Notes under the pieces: generated by a model | What the model was told of the DNA's origin: nothing | Database searches by the model: none | Seen by the model: only the letters and a program-made list of their open reading frames with translations | Program-made: the position numbers and the translations under genes | From: Promethearchaeota archaeon | GTDB lineage: Archaea; Asgardarchaeota; Lokiarchaeia; Sigyniarchaeales; SOKP01 | Reading direction: 5' to 3' | Assembly: GCA_019058445.1 (NCBI GenBank) | Contig: JAHPZA010000010.1 | Coordinates: forward strand, 434,001 to 498,000 | Length of the DNA: 64,000 bases | Shown here: positions 1-8,623 of the stretch, piece after piece | Layout: every line of letters starts with the position of its first letter | Numbering within the stretch: position 1 is the first letter of the stretch

Positions 1-255
1 TGTAGCAAATACTCCTGTAGTAGGAGAATCTTCTCCGTAAGGAGGTGTTGTTTCTACTACACTTCTTGCTTCTTTGTTATCATTTTTATCAGCCCACCAG
101 AATACAATTACATGACTAAATTTATCTAATTCTTTTAGTCCTGCTCGGTATGGCTTTGCTATATCAATGAAATAGTTAGAATTCATTGGATCTACTCCTT
201 CTACTCTAACATGACCTATTGGCTTTAAATTAATTACCTTTTGTGAACTATCCAT
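1..255 (-). CDS. trmO: tRNA m6t6A37 methyltransferase TrmO (TsaA/UPF0066), N-terminal part
   Basis: The first 85 codons are visible; the gene runs off the left edge. The reading has the TrmO pattern: an opening strand ending in IGHVRVEGVDP, then a segment on a hydrophobic HVIVFWW strand, and a GVFAT motif at the truncated end that normally precedes the RSPxRPNPIG signature. The family N6-methylates t6A37 in tRNA using S-adenosylmethionine. The ATG at 253-255 has a GGAGG ribosome-binding site nine bases upstream. An in-frame ATG two codons earlier is too close to that site. Family assignment is good; the catalytic C-terminal half lies outside the window. Confidence 0.8.
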   Translation of the reverse strand, partial: MDSSQKVINLKPIGHVRVEGVDPMNSNYFIDIAKPYRAGLKELDKFSHVIVFWWADKNDNKEARSVVETTPPYGEDSPTTGVFAT

Positions 256-306
256 ACACATTATCCTCCAAAATTTTTACTTTATTCTTTAATTAAATCA
301 AAAAAT

Positions 307-675
307 TCAATCGGATTTAGAAAATCTCGTCGCAACGACATCAATTATTATTCCATACACAATACCAGCCCATAAATATGAAATTGCAGGCAAACCAGGA
401 ATTATAACTAATATAACACTTATAATCGTTCCAAGAATTGCACCCCTAATGGCAGCATTACCATACTTGTTTTCAATGAATTTCATGTTTTCCGCATAGC
501 CTATTATAAATCCTAAAATTAATCTATTATACCAAATATAAATTAAATATTCAATAGTTAGCCATTCTGCTGGAATAGGAGCTGTAGAAGTCGCCCATGC
601 ACATATTGCTCCAAAAAATGCACCAATAATGAGCGCAATTATCATTCTTTTTATATCTATACCAATTTTTTCCAT
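307..675 (-). CDS. small four-helix membrane protein, unknown
   Basis: A 122-residue protein with about four hydrophobic segments, roughly residues 9-29, 43-60, 74-95 and 98-115, each glycine- and isoleucine-rich with short charged connections. Small-residue spacing (for example GAFFGAICAW and GIVYGIIIDV) suggests tightly packed helices. I recognise no family. It lies 51 bases downstream of trmO on the same strand and could be cotranscribed with whatever precedes it, although its own upstream region is AT-rich and promoter-like. Confidence 0.65.
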   Translation of the reverse strand: MEKIGIDIKRMIIALIIGAFFGAICAWATSTAPIPAEWLTIEYLIYIWYNRLILGFIIGYAENMKFIENKYGNAAIRGAILGTIISVILVIIPGLPAISYLWAGIVYGIIIDVVATRFSKSD

Positions 676-864
676 ATCAAATTCCTTTATGTTGCTGTTT
701 TTTCTTCTTTTAAACTATTTGATTGAATTAAAATTTAATGACTGTGATGAATAATGATGATTTAATATTTAATCTTTCCTATTTTTGTGGGAGTTTATTC
801 ACTTTTTTTAGGAATATTTATATATGATTAATGCCATAATAGTATTATAGGAAGGTATATTTCG

Positions 865-1401
865 GTGAGAATTAAGATAGAACATAAAATTATTGAAAAA
901 AAAAGTTTTATGTTTATTGGGTGTGTTTTTTACGGAGATCCGTTTCATTCTGCTAAGGAATGGACTATTGAAAATGAAATAGGTAAATTATGGGAGAGAT
1001 ATGGAGTATTACTTAAGAAATATTGGCGTTCATTAAGAAAATATTTTATAAATCCTAATATCAGTTATGAATTACATATAGAGCCTGAAGAGTATATTGA
1101 AACTAAAAATTATTATGTATTTACTGGAACAGAAATAAAAGAATATGAAGAGATGCCATTAGAAATGTTTGTCAAAATCCTTCCAACATCAAAATATCTT
1201 ATGTTTACAGCAAAAGCAATGGACTTTGACAGCGGAGAATATTATTTTAAAAATTGGTTACCGCAATCTAGCTATGAACAAGCATATCCCTATATAATTC
1301 AAGCCTATGATGCTCAACGTTTTAAAAGTCTCGAAGATAAAGAATCAGAAATTGACTGGTATATCCCAATAAAAAGTAAAAACTCGAGTGAAAAAAATTG
1401 A
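865..1401 (+). CDS. GyrI-like / effector-binding domain protein
   Basis: A 178-residue protein that resembles the GyrI-like (SOUL/AraC effector-binding) fold. It opens with IEHKIIEKKSFMFIGC, has a YYVFTGTEI central strand and a 'MPLEMFVKILPTSKYLMFTA' stretch, and ends DWYIPIK, the usual closing strand of this fold. Such domains bind small hydrophobic ligands. A GTG start at 865 follows a TTTATATATG TATA-like element. Its stop overlaps the start of the next gene by four bases (TTGA), so the two are translationally coupled. The neighbour is an HTH protein, which suggests a ligand sensor paired with a regulator. Confidence 0.6.
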   Translation: MRIKIEHKIIEKKSFMFIGCVFYGDPFHSAKEWTIENEIGKLWERYGVLLKKYWRSLRKYFINPNISYELHIEPEEYIETKNYYVFTGTEIKEYEEMPLEMFVKILPTSKYLMFTAKAMDFDSGEYYFKNWLPQSSYEQAYPYIIQAYDAQRFKSLEDKESEIDWYIPIKSKNSSEKN

Positions 1402-1787
1402 TAGATGATAAATCATTGGATGATTTAAATAATGATTTAGGAGTTTGGTTTGAAGAGGTTTTATCTATAATAAAAGCTCTTGGAAATGATAACCGGCTGC
1501 AAGTGCTTTCTCTTCTACTAAGTAGCCAGCAGTCATTTCAATCGCTCATGAATTTTACAAATTTAAAAAAAACTGCCTTATCAAATCATCTGAATAAACT
1601 AATTGAAAATGGTTTAATTCTCAGAACGGATCACGGAGTATATAATATCACTTCAGATGGAATTTTATTTTTGAAGGCAATTTTAAATTCATATAAACAA
1701 TCAGATCATCAAAAAGAGCAAATAAGAACCTCAAGTGGATTAAAAATGTCAAACAAGTTTATTCAATCTTTTTTTAAGAAAAAGTAA
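1398..1787 (+). CDS. ArsR-like winged-helix transcriptional regulator
   Basis: A 129-residue winged-helix protein. The region around residues 22-80 (ALGNDNRLQVLSLLLSSQQS, then TALSNHLNKLIENGLI and a wing ending YNITSDG) matches the ArsR-like fold. Start is TTG at 1398, overlapping the preceding stop codon by four bases. Its pairing with a GyrI-like effector-binding protein suggests sensing and DNA binding are split over two polypeptides. No metal-binding cysteines are present, so it is not a classical metal sensor. Confidence 0.7.
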   Translation: MIDDKSLDDLNNDLGVWFEEVLSIIKALGNDNRLQVLSLLLSSQQSFQSLMNFTNLKKTALSNHLNKLIENGLILRTDHGVYNITSDGILFLKAILNSYKQSDHQKEQIRTSSGLKMSNKFIQSFFKKK

Positions 1788-1909
1788 AAATTAGGCATTA
1801 GAAATAAGCCATTATATCCATTTAAGGCTTTAGAACTATAATCCTTATTTTTCCTAATTTTTATTAAAAGAAAATATAAAAACGTACACAACCTTCTTAA
1901 CCGTAAGCT

Positions 1910-2524
1910 ATGAGTCAAGAAAAGTTAAAAATAATTGTATACTCAGATTATATTTGTCCTTTTTGTTACATAGGTTATCATCGGATTGAAAAACTTAAAG
2001 AGCAATTTGAATTTGACGTCGAATGGCGTCCCTTTGAGCTTCATCCAGAAATTCCGAAAGGAGGTGTAAATCTAAATCAAATGCCCTTTCCTAGAGAGTA
2101 TTTAGAAATGGTATTAACTAATGTAAAGCGCCTCGCAGATGAAGACGGAATCGATGTTAATTTCACTGAAAAGCTCCCAAATTCACAAATGGCTTTATAT
2201 ATTTCCGAATTCGCAAGAAAAGAAGGAAAATTCGATGAGTTTCATAAATTGGTTTTCGAAAAGTATTGGAAAGAGGGTGGCGATATTGGAGAGAGATCAT
2301 TATTATTGGATTTGGCAGAATCTATTGGATTGAACCGTAATAAAATAGAAGATTACATTCAGAGCGATGAGCCTCGCAATGAACTAAGGAGATATCTTTC
2401 AGAAATAAGAAGTCTCGGGATAAATGGTGTACCAGCATTTTTAATTGGCAAGCAAATAATATTCGGAGCCCAACCATATGAGACATTCAAAACTGTTATT
2501 CAAAAAGCTTTAGAACAAGATTAA
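1910..2524 (+). CDS. DsbA-family (FrnE-like) thiol oxidoreductase
   Basis: A 204-residue cytoplasmic DsbA/FrnE-type protein with the redox motif CPFC at residues 16-19 following SDYI. The helical insertion is followed by the conserved GINGVPAFLIG cis-proline loop near residues 170-180 and a closing FGAQPYETF strand-helix. No signal peptide is present, as is usual for FrnE-like members. It probably catalyses dithiol-disulfide or polyketide-like isomerisation reactions; the substrate cannot be told. Its stop overlaps the convergent DUF3795 gene by four bases. Confidence 0.85.
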   Translation: MSQEKLKIIVYSDYICPFCYIGYHRIEKLKEQFEFDVEWRPFELHPEIPKGGVNLNQMPFPREYLEMVLTNVKRLADEDGIDVNFTEKLPNSQMALYISEFARKEGKFDEFHKLVFEKYWKEGGDIGERSLLLDLAESIGLNRNKIEDYIQSDEPRNELRRYLSEIRSLGINGVPAFLIGKQIIFGAQPYETFKTVIQKALEQD

Positions 2525-2919
2525 ACTCGTTCCTTTTCTAAATTCTCCTTTTTTAAAAAGTATGCTTTTCGGAAAATTTCATAATCTTCGCTTGACAAGA
2601 TTTTCTTAAATCTTTCGACATTTTTTTCTGTAATTTCAAATGCCTTCTCGATAGTAGGACAAGGATAATCAACACATTTTCCACAATTTTCGACTTTTTT
2701 TTCAATACAACATTCTTTTATGCCATATTCACATATTTCAACATCTTGACATCCTTCACATCTCATTCTTTCGGGTTCGTCTAGATTATAACGCCAACTA
2801 ACTTTTTTCATTACAAGTGCAACCTCCCTTTTTTTTTTCTTACCCCCAATTAAATTTGCACTATATTTTGGACAATATGCGCAATTATCTCCGCAATAAG
2901 CTATATTTTTTGTAGACAT
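2521..2919 (-). CDS. DUF3795 cysteine-rich protein
   Basis: A 132-residue protein with many cysteines in CxxC-like pairs: YCGDNCAYCPKY near the N-terminus, RCEGCQD in the centre, and CCIEKKVENCGKCVDYPCP later. This is the layout of DUF3795, a presumed zinc- or iron-binding family of unknown role common in anaerobes. I chose the ATG at 2919; an in-frame TTG three codons upstream is possible. It ends convergently against the FrnE-like gene. Confidence 0.75.
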   Translation of the reverse strand: MSTKNIAYCGDNCAYCPKYSANLIGGKKKKREVALVMKKVSWRYNLDEPERMRCEGCQDVEICEYGIKECCIEKKVENCGKCVDYPCPTIEKAFEITEKNVERFKKILSSEDYEIFRKAYFLKKENLEKERV

Positions 2920-3083
2920 ATTTTTCAACTTTACTTCAGTGGAAAAGTATAATGTTAAATTTTCAATATATATTTGAATTTTTCATTTTCAACTAAATAT
3001 TAGTTTTCATTGATCGAAAATAGTTAAAAATAGAATGAGATTTGAGTTAATCAATGATATTCTAAAATATTTAAGAGGAAAAG

Positions 3084-3623
3084 TTGATAAAAATTATGAA
3101 ATCTTTAAGCGATAAAGAGATAAAAGAACTAATAATCAAATGCTGGATGACGCATGATGGAATGTGGTTTTTACACTGTTTAAGGAAGACTGGAATTAAA
3201 ATGACAAATAAAATAAATAAAGCAGCGTCGCATGGTTTAGGTCTAATAGAGGCCAAACGATTCAAGAAACTATTTGGGATTGAAAATATCAATACTAATA
3301 ATGAATTAAAACATTTTATTGATAAAATATTTGAAATCGTGAAAGCAGATTTCATGAAATTCTCCTATGATTTCTCAAAGCCTAACGTTTTTCACTTTGA
3401 AATGCATCAGTGTTTTGCTCATGATGGAATAACGCGAATTGGAGTAATTGATCAATATCATTGTGGGATATATGATAGAATTGACGGCTGGTTTGAAGGA
3501 TTAGGATTAAAATTTAAAGTGTCTCCTCAAATTAAGGAGTGTTTAAAACATAAAGGACAAAATTGTGTAAGAAAATACACTTTTGATTTTCCAGAATTAA
3601 CAGTGGAACATAAAGTTTCATAA
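3084..3623 (+). CDS. DUF6125 / L-2-amino-thiazoline-4-carboxylate hydrolase-like protein
   Basis: A 179-residue protein with the 'MTHDGMWFLHCLRKTGI' opening of the DUF6125/ATC-hydrolase-like group, then an alpha/beta portion and conserved residues in FHFEMHQCFAHDGI, YHCGIYDRIDGWF and CLKHKGQNC. Repeated histidines and cysteines in the C-terminal half suggest a metal or thiol chemistry site. A TTG start at 3084 lies four bases after GAGGA; an ATG at 3096 is the alternative. It stands alone between unrelated genes. Function is inferred only from family resemblance. Confidence 0.6.
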   Translation: MIKIMKSLSDKEIKELIIKCWMTHDGMWFLHCLRKTGIKMTNKINKAASHGLGLIEAKRFKKLFGIENINTNNELKHFIDKIFEIVKADFMKFSYDFSKPNVFHFEMHQCFAHDGITRIGVIDQYHCGIYDRIDGWFEGLGLKFKVSPQIKECLKHKGQNCVRKYTFDFPELTVEHKVS

Positions 3624-3756
3624 TAAAAAGTTACTTCAGAAAATAGTTATTCTTTATAATAGTCCTAGTAATAGTATTTTTTAATTTATAAACAATCTAA
3701 TAATAAAGTCCATTTCATTTATATTTATTAGAATTTAATACAATAGGTTGAAAACT

Positions 3757-4257
3757 ATGCCGATAAAAAGAGGAGATGTAATAAAGGTTTATTATGAAGC
3801 AAGCTATGAGGATGGAACTGTTTTTGATAGTACTGAGATGTGCGGAGGAGAGCCTTTGAAAATTCAGATAGGTGTAGGTCAAGTAATTCATGGATTTGAG
3901 GATGCAATAATCGGTATGGACGTAGGAGAAGAAAAGAATTTTAGCCTGCAACCTACAGAAGCTTATGGAGAATTTAATCCTTTATTAGTGGAAAAAATAG
4001 ATGCGTCGCAGTTTCCCGGGGATATGAGTCTTGAGCATGGAAAACAAATCGAAGTAGTAGGACCAAATGGTATTTCTTCACCAGGGTGGATTCGACTTAT
4101 TGAGAAAGATTTCATCCTTGTAGATATGAACCATCCTTGTGCGGGTAAAGTAATAAATTTTAAAATTAAAGTTGTTGAAACAGGTTTAGAACCTGATCCT
4201 GTTCAGAATCCTTTTAGTTTTGGATTAAGTTGTGATAGTGCATGTGATCACCATTGA
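3757..4257 (+). CDS. slyD: FKBP-type peptidyl-prolyl isomerase, SlyD-like
   Basis: A 166-residue FKBP. The split FK506-binding fold is visible: an opening YYEASYEDGTVFDS strand, IGVGQVIHGFEDAIIGMDVG with the active-site helix, then an inserted-flap region about residues 67-120 and a closing 'VINFKIKVVE' strand. The tail CDSACDHH is a short metal-binding-like extension of the kind seen in SlyD. Archaeal members combine prolyl isomerase and chaperone activity. The ATG at 3757 is preferred over a TTG nine bases upstream. A TATA-like stretch lies near 3680-3695. Confidence 0.88.
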   Translation: MPIKRGDVIKVYYEASYEDGTVFDSTEMCGGEPLKIQIGVGQVIHGFEDAIIGMDVGEEKNFSLQPTEAYGEFNPLLVEKIDASQFPGDMSLEHGKQIEVVGPNGISSPGWIRLIEKDFILVDMNHPCAGKVINFKIKVVETGLEPDPVQNPFSFGLSCDSACDHH

Positions 4258-4404
4258 GTATAATAGAACGGAAAAAAACCATTCTATTTCTTTTATGATT
4301 ATACGTTAGTAAATAGAAAAGCTCACGGTATTTAAATGATTCATTTTAAAATGTTTCGCATATTTTTATAATTAAGAATTATCACTACTTTCATGGTGAA
4401 ATAA

Positions 4405-5760
4405 TTGAGTTATAAATTCTCCAAGGAAGAACTCAAGCAATTATTAATTGATTATAATGAGATTGCCTTAAAAGAAGCCAAGATTGAAGTTCCCAAACAA
4501 GCTTGTATTTGGGATGAGACTCTAAGAGATGGGGAGCAAAGTCCTACGGTTTACTTAACTCTCGATGAAAAAATCCACTTAACAAAGATGATGGATGAAA
4601 TTGGGGTGAAATTAATAGCAGTTGGGTTTCCAGCGGTTTCAGAATCAGAGAAAAATATAGTGAAAACAATAATAAAAGAAGAATGTAAAAATGCTACAAT
4701 ACTTTCCATAGCTAGACCTCGAAAAGATGATATTGATGCATGTATTGAGGCTGATGCTGAGGAAATCGTGGTTTTTATGCCAGTATCTCCAATCTTCATG
4801 AAAACTTTGAAATTAACAGAACAAGATCAATTAGATCGAATAAAAGAAGCAATTCATTATGCAAAAGATAATGGACTTAAGGTCAACTGGGTCTCTGAAG
4901 ATGGTACTAGAGCAGAATATAATCATTTAAAAAATGTTTTTTCTACGGCTATAGAGGCAGGAGCAGAAAGAATAGTGATAGGAGACACCGTTGGAGTTTT
5001 GACTCCGCACTCAACTACCTACTTAATTAGGCGATTAAGAGAAGAAGTGATCGAACCTTTAAAGAAAAAAGTATATATGGCCATTCACACTCATAATGAT
5101 TTCGGTCTGGCTGTAGCCAATACAATTACAGGGGTTATTGAAGGTTGTGAGTACCCTCATACGTGTATTAATGGGTATGGTGAGAGAGCAGGAAATGCTG
5201 CTTTAGAAGAAGTAGCAGTTATTTTAGAAAGGTTAGGGATTGAAACTAATATAAAATTAGACAAATTACCAGAGCTTAGTGAAGTGTGTGAAAAGTATTT
5301 TTGTAAACCATTGTCACAATATAAGCCGATTGTTGGAGATTATGCATTTAGCCATGAAAGTGGACTTCATATTGCTGCGATTTTAGCCCATCCATTAACA
5401 TATGAACCTATGAATCCTAAGACTGTTGGACGAAGAAGAAAGTTTTATTTGGGTAAATTTTCAGGCACTAAATCAATTATTCATGCACTACAAAACAAGA
5501 TTAAAGTCTTAGATTTGGATATTCCAGAAGAAATTATAAGAAAGATAGTAAATGAAGTTAAAATTAAGCATGAAACTACTTCAAAGGAAGATCTAAGAAA
5601 ATCCTTTGATATCATTAAAGAGGAATTAAAAAAAATTACTAAAGGTGTTTCAGATAGAGATTTCTTTGAAATAGTCAATAAATACGCTCAACCTTACATT
5701 CCTGAAGGCCATCCTGTGAAACCTAAAGACCAAAAAGCAGCTAAAGATCTTTATCCCTAA
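4405..5760 (+). CDS. 2-isopropylmalate/homocitrate/citramalate synthase family (LeuA-like)
   Basis: A 451-residue alpha-ketoacid acyltransferase. The TIM-barrel signature WDETLRDGEQSPTV is near residue 35, and the metal-binding segment HTHNDFGLAVAN with GYGERAGNAALEE is near residues 230-270. The C-terminal ~100 residues form the helical communication region, but the LeuA dimerisation/regulatory domain is missing, so leucine-type feedback by that domain is not expected. Substrate choice between 2-oxoisovalerate, 2-oxoglutarate and pyruvate cannot be read safely. A TTG start at 4405 follows GGTGA; the nearby ATG at 4392 is closed by a stop. No other amino-acid synthesis genes are adjacent. Confidence 0.85.
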   Translation: MSYKFSKEELKQLLIDYNEIALKEAKIEVPKQACIWDETLRDGEQSPTVYLTLDEKIHLTKMMDEIGVKLIAVGFPAVSESEKNIVKTIIKEECKNATILSIARPRKDDIDACIEADAEEIVVFMPVSPIFMKTLKLTEQDQLDRIKEAIHYAKDNGLKVNWVSEDGTRAEYNHLKNVFSTAIEAGAERIVIGDTVGVLTPHSTTYLIRRLREEVIEPLKKKVYMAIHTHNDFGLAVANTITGVIEGCEYPHTCINGYGERAGNAALEEVAVILERLGIETNIKLDKLPELSEVCEKYFCKPLSQYKPIVGDYAFSHESGLHIAAILAHPLTYEPMNPKTVGRRRKFYLGKFSGTKSIIHALQNKIKVLDLDIPEEIIRKIVNEVKIKHETTSKEDLRKSFDIIKEELKKITKGVSDRDFFEIVNKYAQPYIPEGHPVKPKDQKAAKDLYP

Positions 5761-5834
5761 GTTCAATTTTATTGCTATTATTAAATGAACCAACCATAGA
5801 AATTATTTGATTAGAAAAATAATATAAAAAACTT

Positions 5835-7304
5835 TTAATCTAATTGGATTTTTATCTCAGAAATGCGTTTTTTAGTTTGATTTAGATCTTTTTGTAATTT
5901 CTGAGTTTGCTTTTCAAATGTTTTATCGTCTAATTTTCCATCTTCATGCTTCTTTTCTATGAATTTTAGAAGATTTATAACAGAGTTTAATTTACTTTCT
6001 AAGCTCTCTAATTTTGCTTCTAAATCTTCTTTACTTTCTTCTTTTTTTTCAATTTTTGGTGCTACTTTTTTCTCTTCCTTCGACTTTGATTTTTTTTTTG
6101 CCTTTGTATGTTTTTTAGGGTGTTTAGGAGGTTCACTTATTTTAGAGGGGGGGACAGGTACTGATTTAATAAACTCTTTTTCATCAATATCATCATCCCT
6201 TTTCTCTAATTCTGGAGGCTTAGGTGGTAAAGCGGTAAGATTCGAGGGATCTTTACTACTTAAATAATCATATACAGATTCTTCTTCTTCCTGATATGGT
6301 TCATAAATAAAATCAGGATTAGTAGGTGATGCCGTTTCTAAAGCTTGATCTTCTGGTCCACAAAAGATTTCCTCTGCGGATTCTGATATAATTTCTATTA
6401 GTTTATGAATGCTGGTTTTCATAGTATTAATCTGAGTTAAGTAATTTTGTAAAATTTCAATTACTTCAGCTTTGGAAGAAAATGTAATTGATGAGTCTAT
6501 TTTCATTTGAGTCTCAACTTGAGTTGCAGTCTCTACAGTTGATGGTTGCTCTTCGATTGTCTGCACAGGTTTGATGGAAACGGGTAATGTATGTTCTTCT
6601 CCTTGTCTGGTTAATTCCATACGATAATCTGAAATAAGCCAATTAAAGATGTTTAACGTTAAAACATGATGGTCATCATATTGAAACCCACCGCCTGTTT
6701 TATCTCGAAACATTTCATAACTCCCAATTGAACATACTCTTCCTCGGTTTGGTTCTGAAGTACAAATTAATGGACAACTAAATGGTTCAGATGTTTCATT
6801 TGATGTGGCTATAGAAATTGCACTGCCTATCACAGTAAGAGAACATCCTGCTCGATAACAAATGGAAGAAATTCCATTCGTAATGGGATGGGGAGGTATA
6901 AAATTAATTGAAGAAATAATTGGCATATTTTCAATTCCAATATTGTTGATCTCATCTAATACTTGGTCGTTTTCAAAAGCGATTCCAAACTGCTCTGATA
7001 ACTCACTTACGTTGCTATTTCGCCCACGATCGCCGCCCGCATGAGAGAGTAAAAACAAACCACCTCCATCTTCTTTTACCCAATTCACAATTTCCATTAT
7101 TTCAATATGAGAAAATTTAGAAAAGTCGGGACATGCGATTACTAAAATATCAAAGGGTTTTAAAGACTCTTGAGTGACGGGAGTTTCGAGAAAGTTATAA
7201 CACACAAAATCATTATCGATTAAATAATCTCTTATTTCAGTAAAATTTTCATCAAGTTTCGCTCTTTCCTTATGAGAGTTATCAAAGGCAATATAATACG
7301 GCAT
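5835..7304 (-). CDS. GIFT/IFT52-like N-domain with charged tail and C-terminal coiled coil
   Basis: A 489-residue protein with three parts. Residues 1-230 are a Rossmann-like domain containing DILVIACPDFSKFSHIEI, then WVKEDGGGLFLLSHAGGD and GIAFENDQV, the order found in GIFT (GldG/IFT52) and related class I amidotransferase-like sandwiches, with no catalytic cysteine visible. Residues about 260-330 contain a short helical segment. Residues 330-420 are proline- and lysine-rich and disordered. The last ~65 residues form a heptad helix with a 'HEDGKLDDKTFEKQ' turn. It is monocistronic, flanked by a convergent synthase gene. The IFT52 likeness is my reading from pattern only; sugar-binding ThuA-like or DUF4350 proteins share the fold. 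Confidence 0.55.
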   Translation of the reverse strand: MPYYIAFDNSHKERAKLDENFTEIRDYLIDNDFVCYNFLETPVTQESLKPFDILVIACPDFSKFSHIEIMEIVNWVKEDGGGLFLLSHAGGDRGRNSNVSELSEQFGIAFENDQVLDEINNIGIENMPIISSINFIPPHPITNGISSICYRAGCSLTVIGSAISIATSNETSEPFSCPLICTSEPNRGRVCSIGSYEMFRDKTGGGFQYDDHHVLTLNIFNWLISDYRMELTRQGEEHTLPVSIKPVQTIEEQPSTVETATQVETQMKIDSSITFSSKAEVIEILQNYLTQINTMKTSIHKLIEIISESAEEIFCGPEDQALETASPTNPDFIYEPYQEEEESVYDYLSSKDPSNLTALPPKPPELEKRDDDIDEKEFIKSVPVPPSKISEPPKHPKKHTKAKKKSKSKEEKKVAPKIEKKEESKEDLEAKLESLESKLNSVINLLKFIEKKHEDGKLDDKTFEKQTQKLQKDLNQTKKRISEIKIQLD

Positions 7305-7432
7305 TTTAATCCATATTTATGAATATTCACTAATTTAATAATATAAAGAAATAATAAATATCTATCAGTTAATAATTTGATTAGTTTATAATATAAAGTT
7401 TTACTGAAGTTAATAAAGTATTAGAAAAATAT

Positions 7433-8527
7433 CTAATAAATGGACTTATCACCGATGATTAAATTATCTTTACTAATATTTTCTATTATGACATAACTTC
7501 CTATAATAGAGTTCTCGGAGATTACATTCCTGAGTTCTGCATAATTTTCAATTACACATCCTTCTATAATAGAATTTTCAATAACACAATCCTCACCTAT
7601 TGAACAATGTGGACCAATAACAGAATTTATTATTTTTGTATGGTTGCCAATGTAATTTGGATTTTTAATAAAACTTCTCTCAACTGAGATATTTGGTTTT
7701 AGATAATCTTCATTCATTGTCTGATGTTCTAAAAGAAATTTGTTCCCCTTCAACACTTCAGAGGGTCTTCCAAAGTCTAGGATCCCTTTTTTCAGTTCAA
7801 TAGCGGCGATTTTAAACCCACTATCAACTAAATCTTGTAAACTTTGAGTCATATAGATCTCTTTGGAATTTTCAGTTCTTTGGTCCAAGTATTTTTTTAT
7901 CTTATCAAAAAGGGTTAATGTGGCTGAATGAGAAAAAGCATATATTCCAGCAATAGCTAAATCAGAAACAAAAGTTTTAGGTTTTTCCACTAATTTTGCA
8001 ATAATATTATTTTCATCTGTTATTACAACACCATAAGAACTAGCTTCTTCCTTTGGAACTTTCATCACAGTTATTATTCCATCAACATCAGATTCATGAT
8101 ACCTATACATAACATAAGAATATTCATCAAGTATTATCATATCTCCAAGGAATATGAGAGATCCTTCTCGTTTATCATCTTCCCTACTTTCAAAATCTTT
8201 TTTTTTAAATCGTTTATGGGCTAGATGAACCGCTTCCCCCAATCCCCAATAATATGGTACGTTATCTTTATACCCTCTTGGAATTTGCTCTATAAAGGTT
8301 AATTTAAATTTATCACTATAGTTTTCGTTAATATAATTGATTATCTGTCTTTTCTTATAGCCAACAATAAGAATCAATTCCGTTTCAGAGTCAAATGTAT
8401 TTACAAATCTCGTTAAAATATGATCGAGAACTGTCTTTCCAGCAATGTTGATAAATGCCTTAGGTTTACTTAATGTAAAGGGGCGCAAACGTGAACCTAT
8501 ACCTGCAATCGGACCAATTATTTTCAT
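7433..8527 (-). CDS. sugar-1-phosphate nucleotidyltransferase with left-handed beta-helix tail
   Basis: A 364-residue NDP-sugar pyrophosphorylase. The nucleotide-binding loop appears at the start as AGIGSRLRPFTLSKPKAFI, with the SLIFLGDMIILDE metal strand near residue 120. The last ~75 residues carry isoleucine-rich hexapeptide turns (IGNHTKI, IGEDCVIENSIIEG, IIGSYVII) that form a left-handed beta-helix. The enzyme should couple a nucleoside triphosphate to a hexose-1-phosphate for surface glycan or glycoprotein synthesis. Sugar and nucleotide specificity are not evident. It lies 96 bases downstream of the GPN GTPase gene on the same strand. Confidence 0.88.
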   Translation of the reverse strand: MKIIGPIAGIGSRLRPFTLSKPKAFINIAGKTVLDHILTRFVNTFDSETELILIVGYKKRQIINYINENYSDKFKLTFIEQIPRGYKDNVPYYWGLGEAVHLAHKRFKKKDFESREDDKREGSLIFLGDMIILDEYSYVMYRYHESDVDGIITVMKVPKEEASSYGVVITDENNIIAKLVEKPKTFVSDLAIAGIYAFSHSATLTLFDKIKKYLDQRTENSKEIYMTQSLQDLVDSGFKIAAIELKKGILDFGRPSEVLKGNKFLLEHQTMNEDYLKPNISVERSFIKNPNYIGNHTKIINSVIGPHCSIGEDCVIENSIIEGCVIENYAELRNVISENSIIGSYVIIENISKDNLIIGDKSIY

Positions 8528-8623
8528 TTTTTTGGTTCTTGTATACTACTTTTTCAATGATAAAAGTTAATATAATATTAAAATTAATGTAATTTACTTA
8601 AATTTTCAGATTTTATCTCTAAA

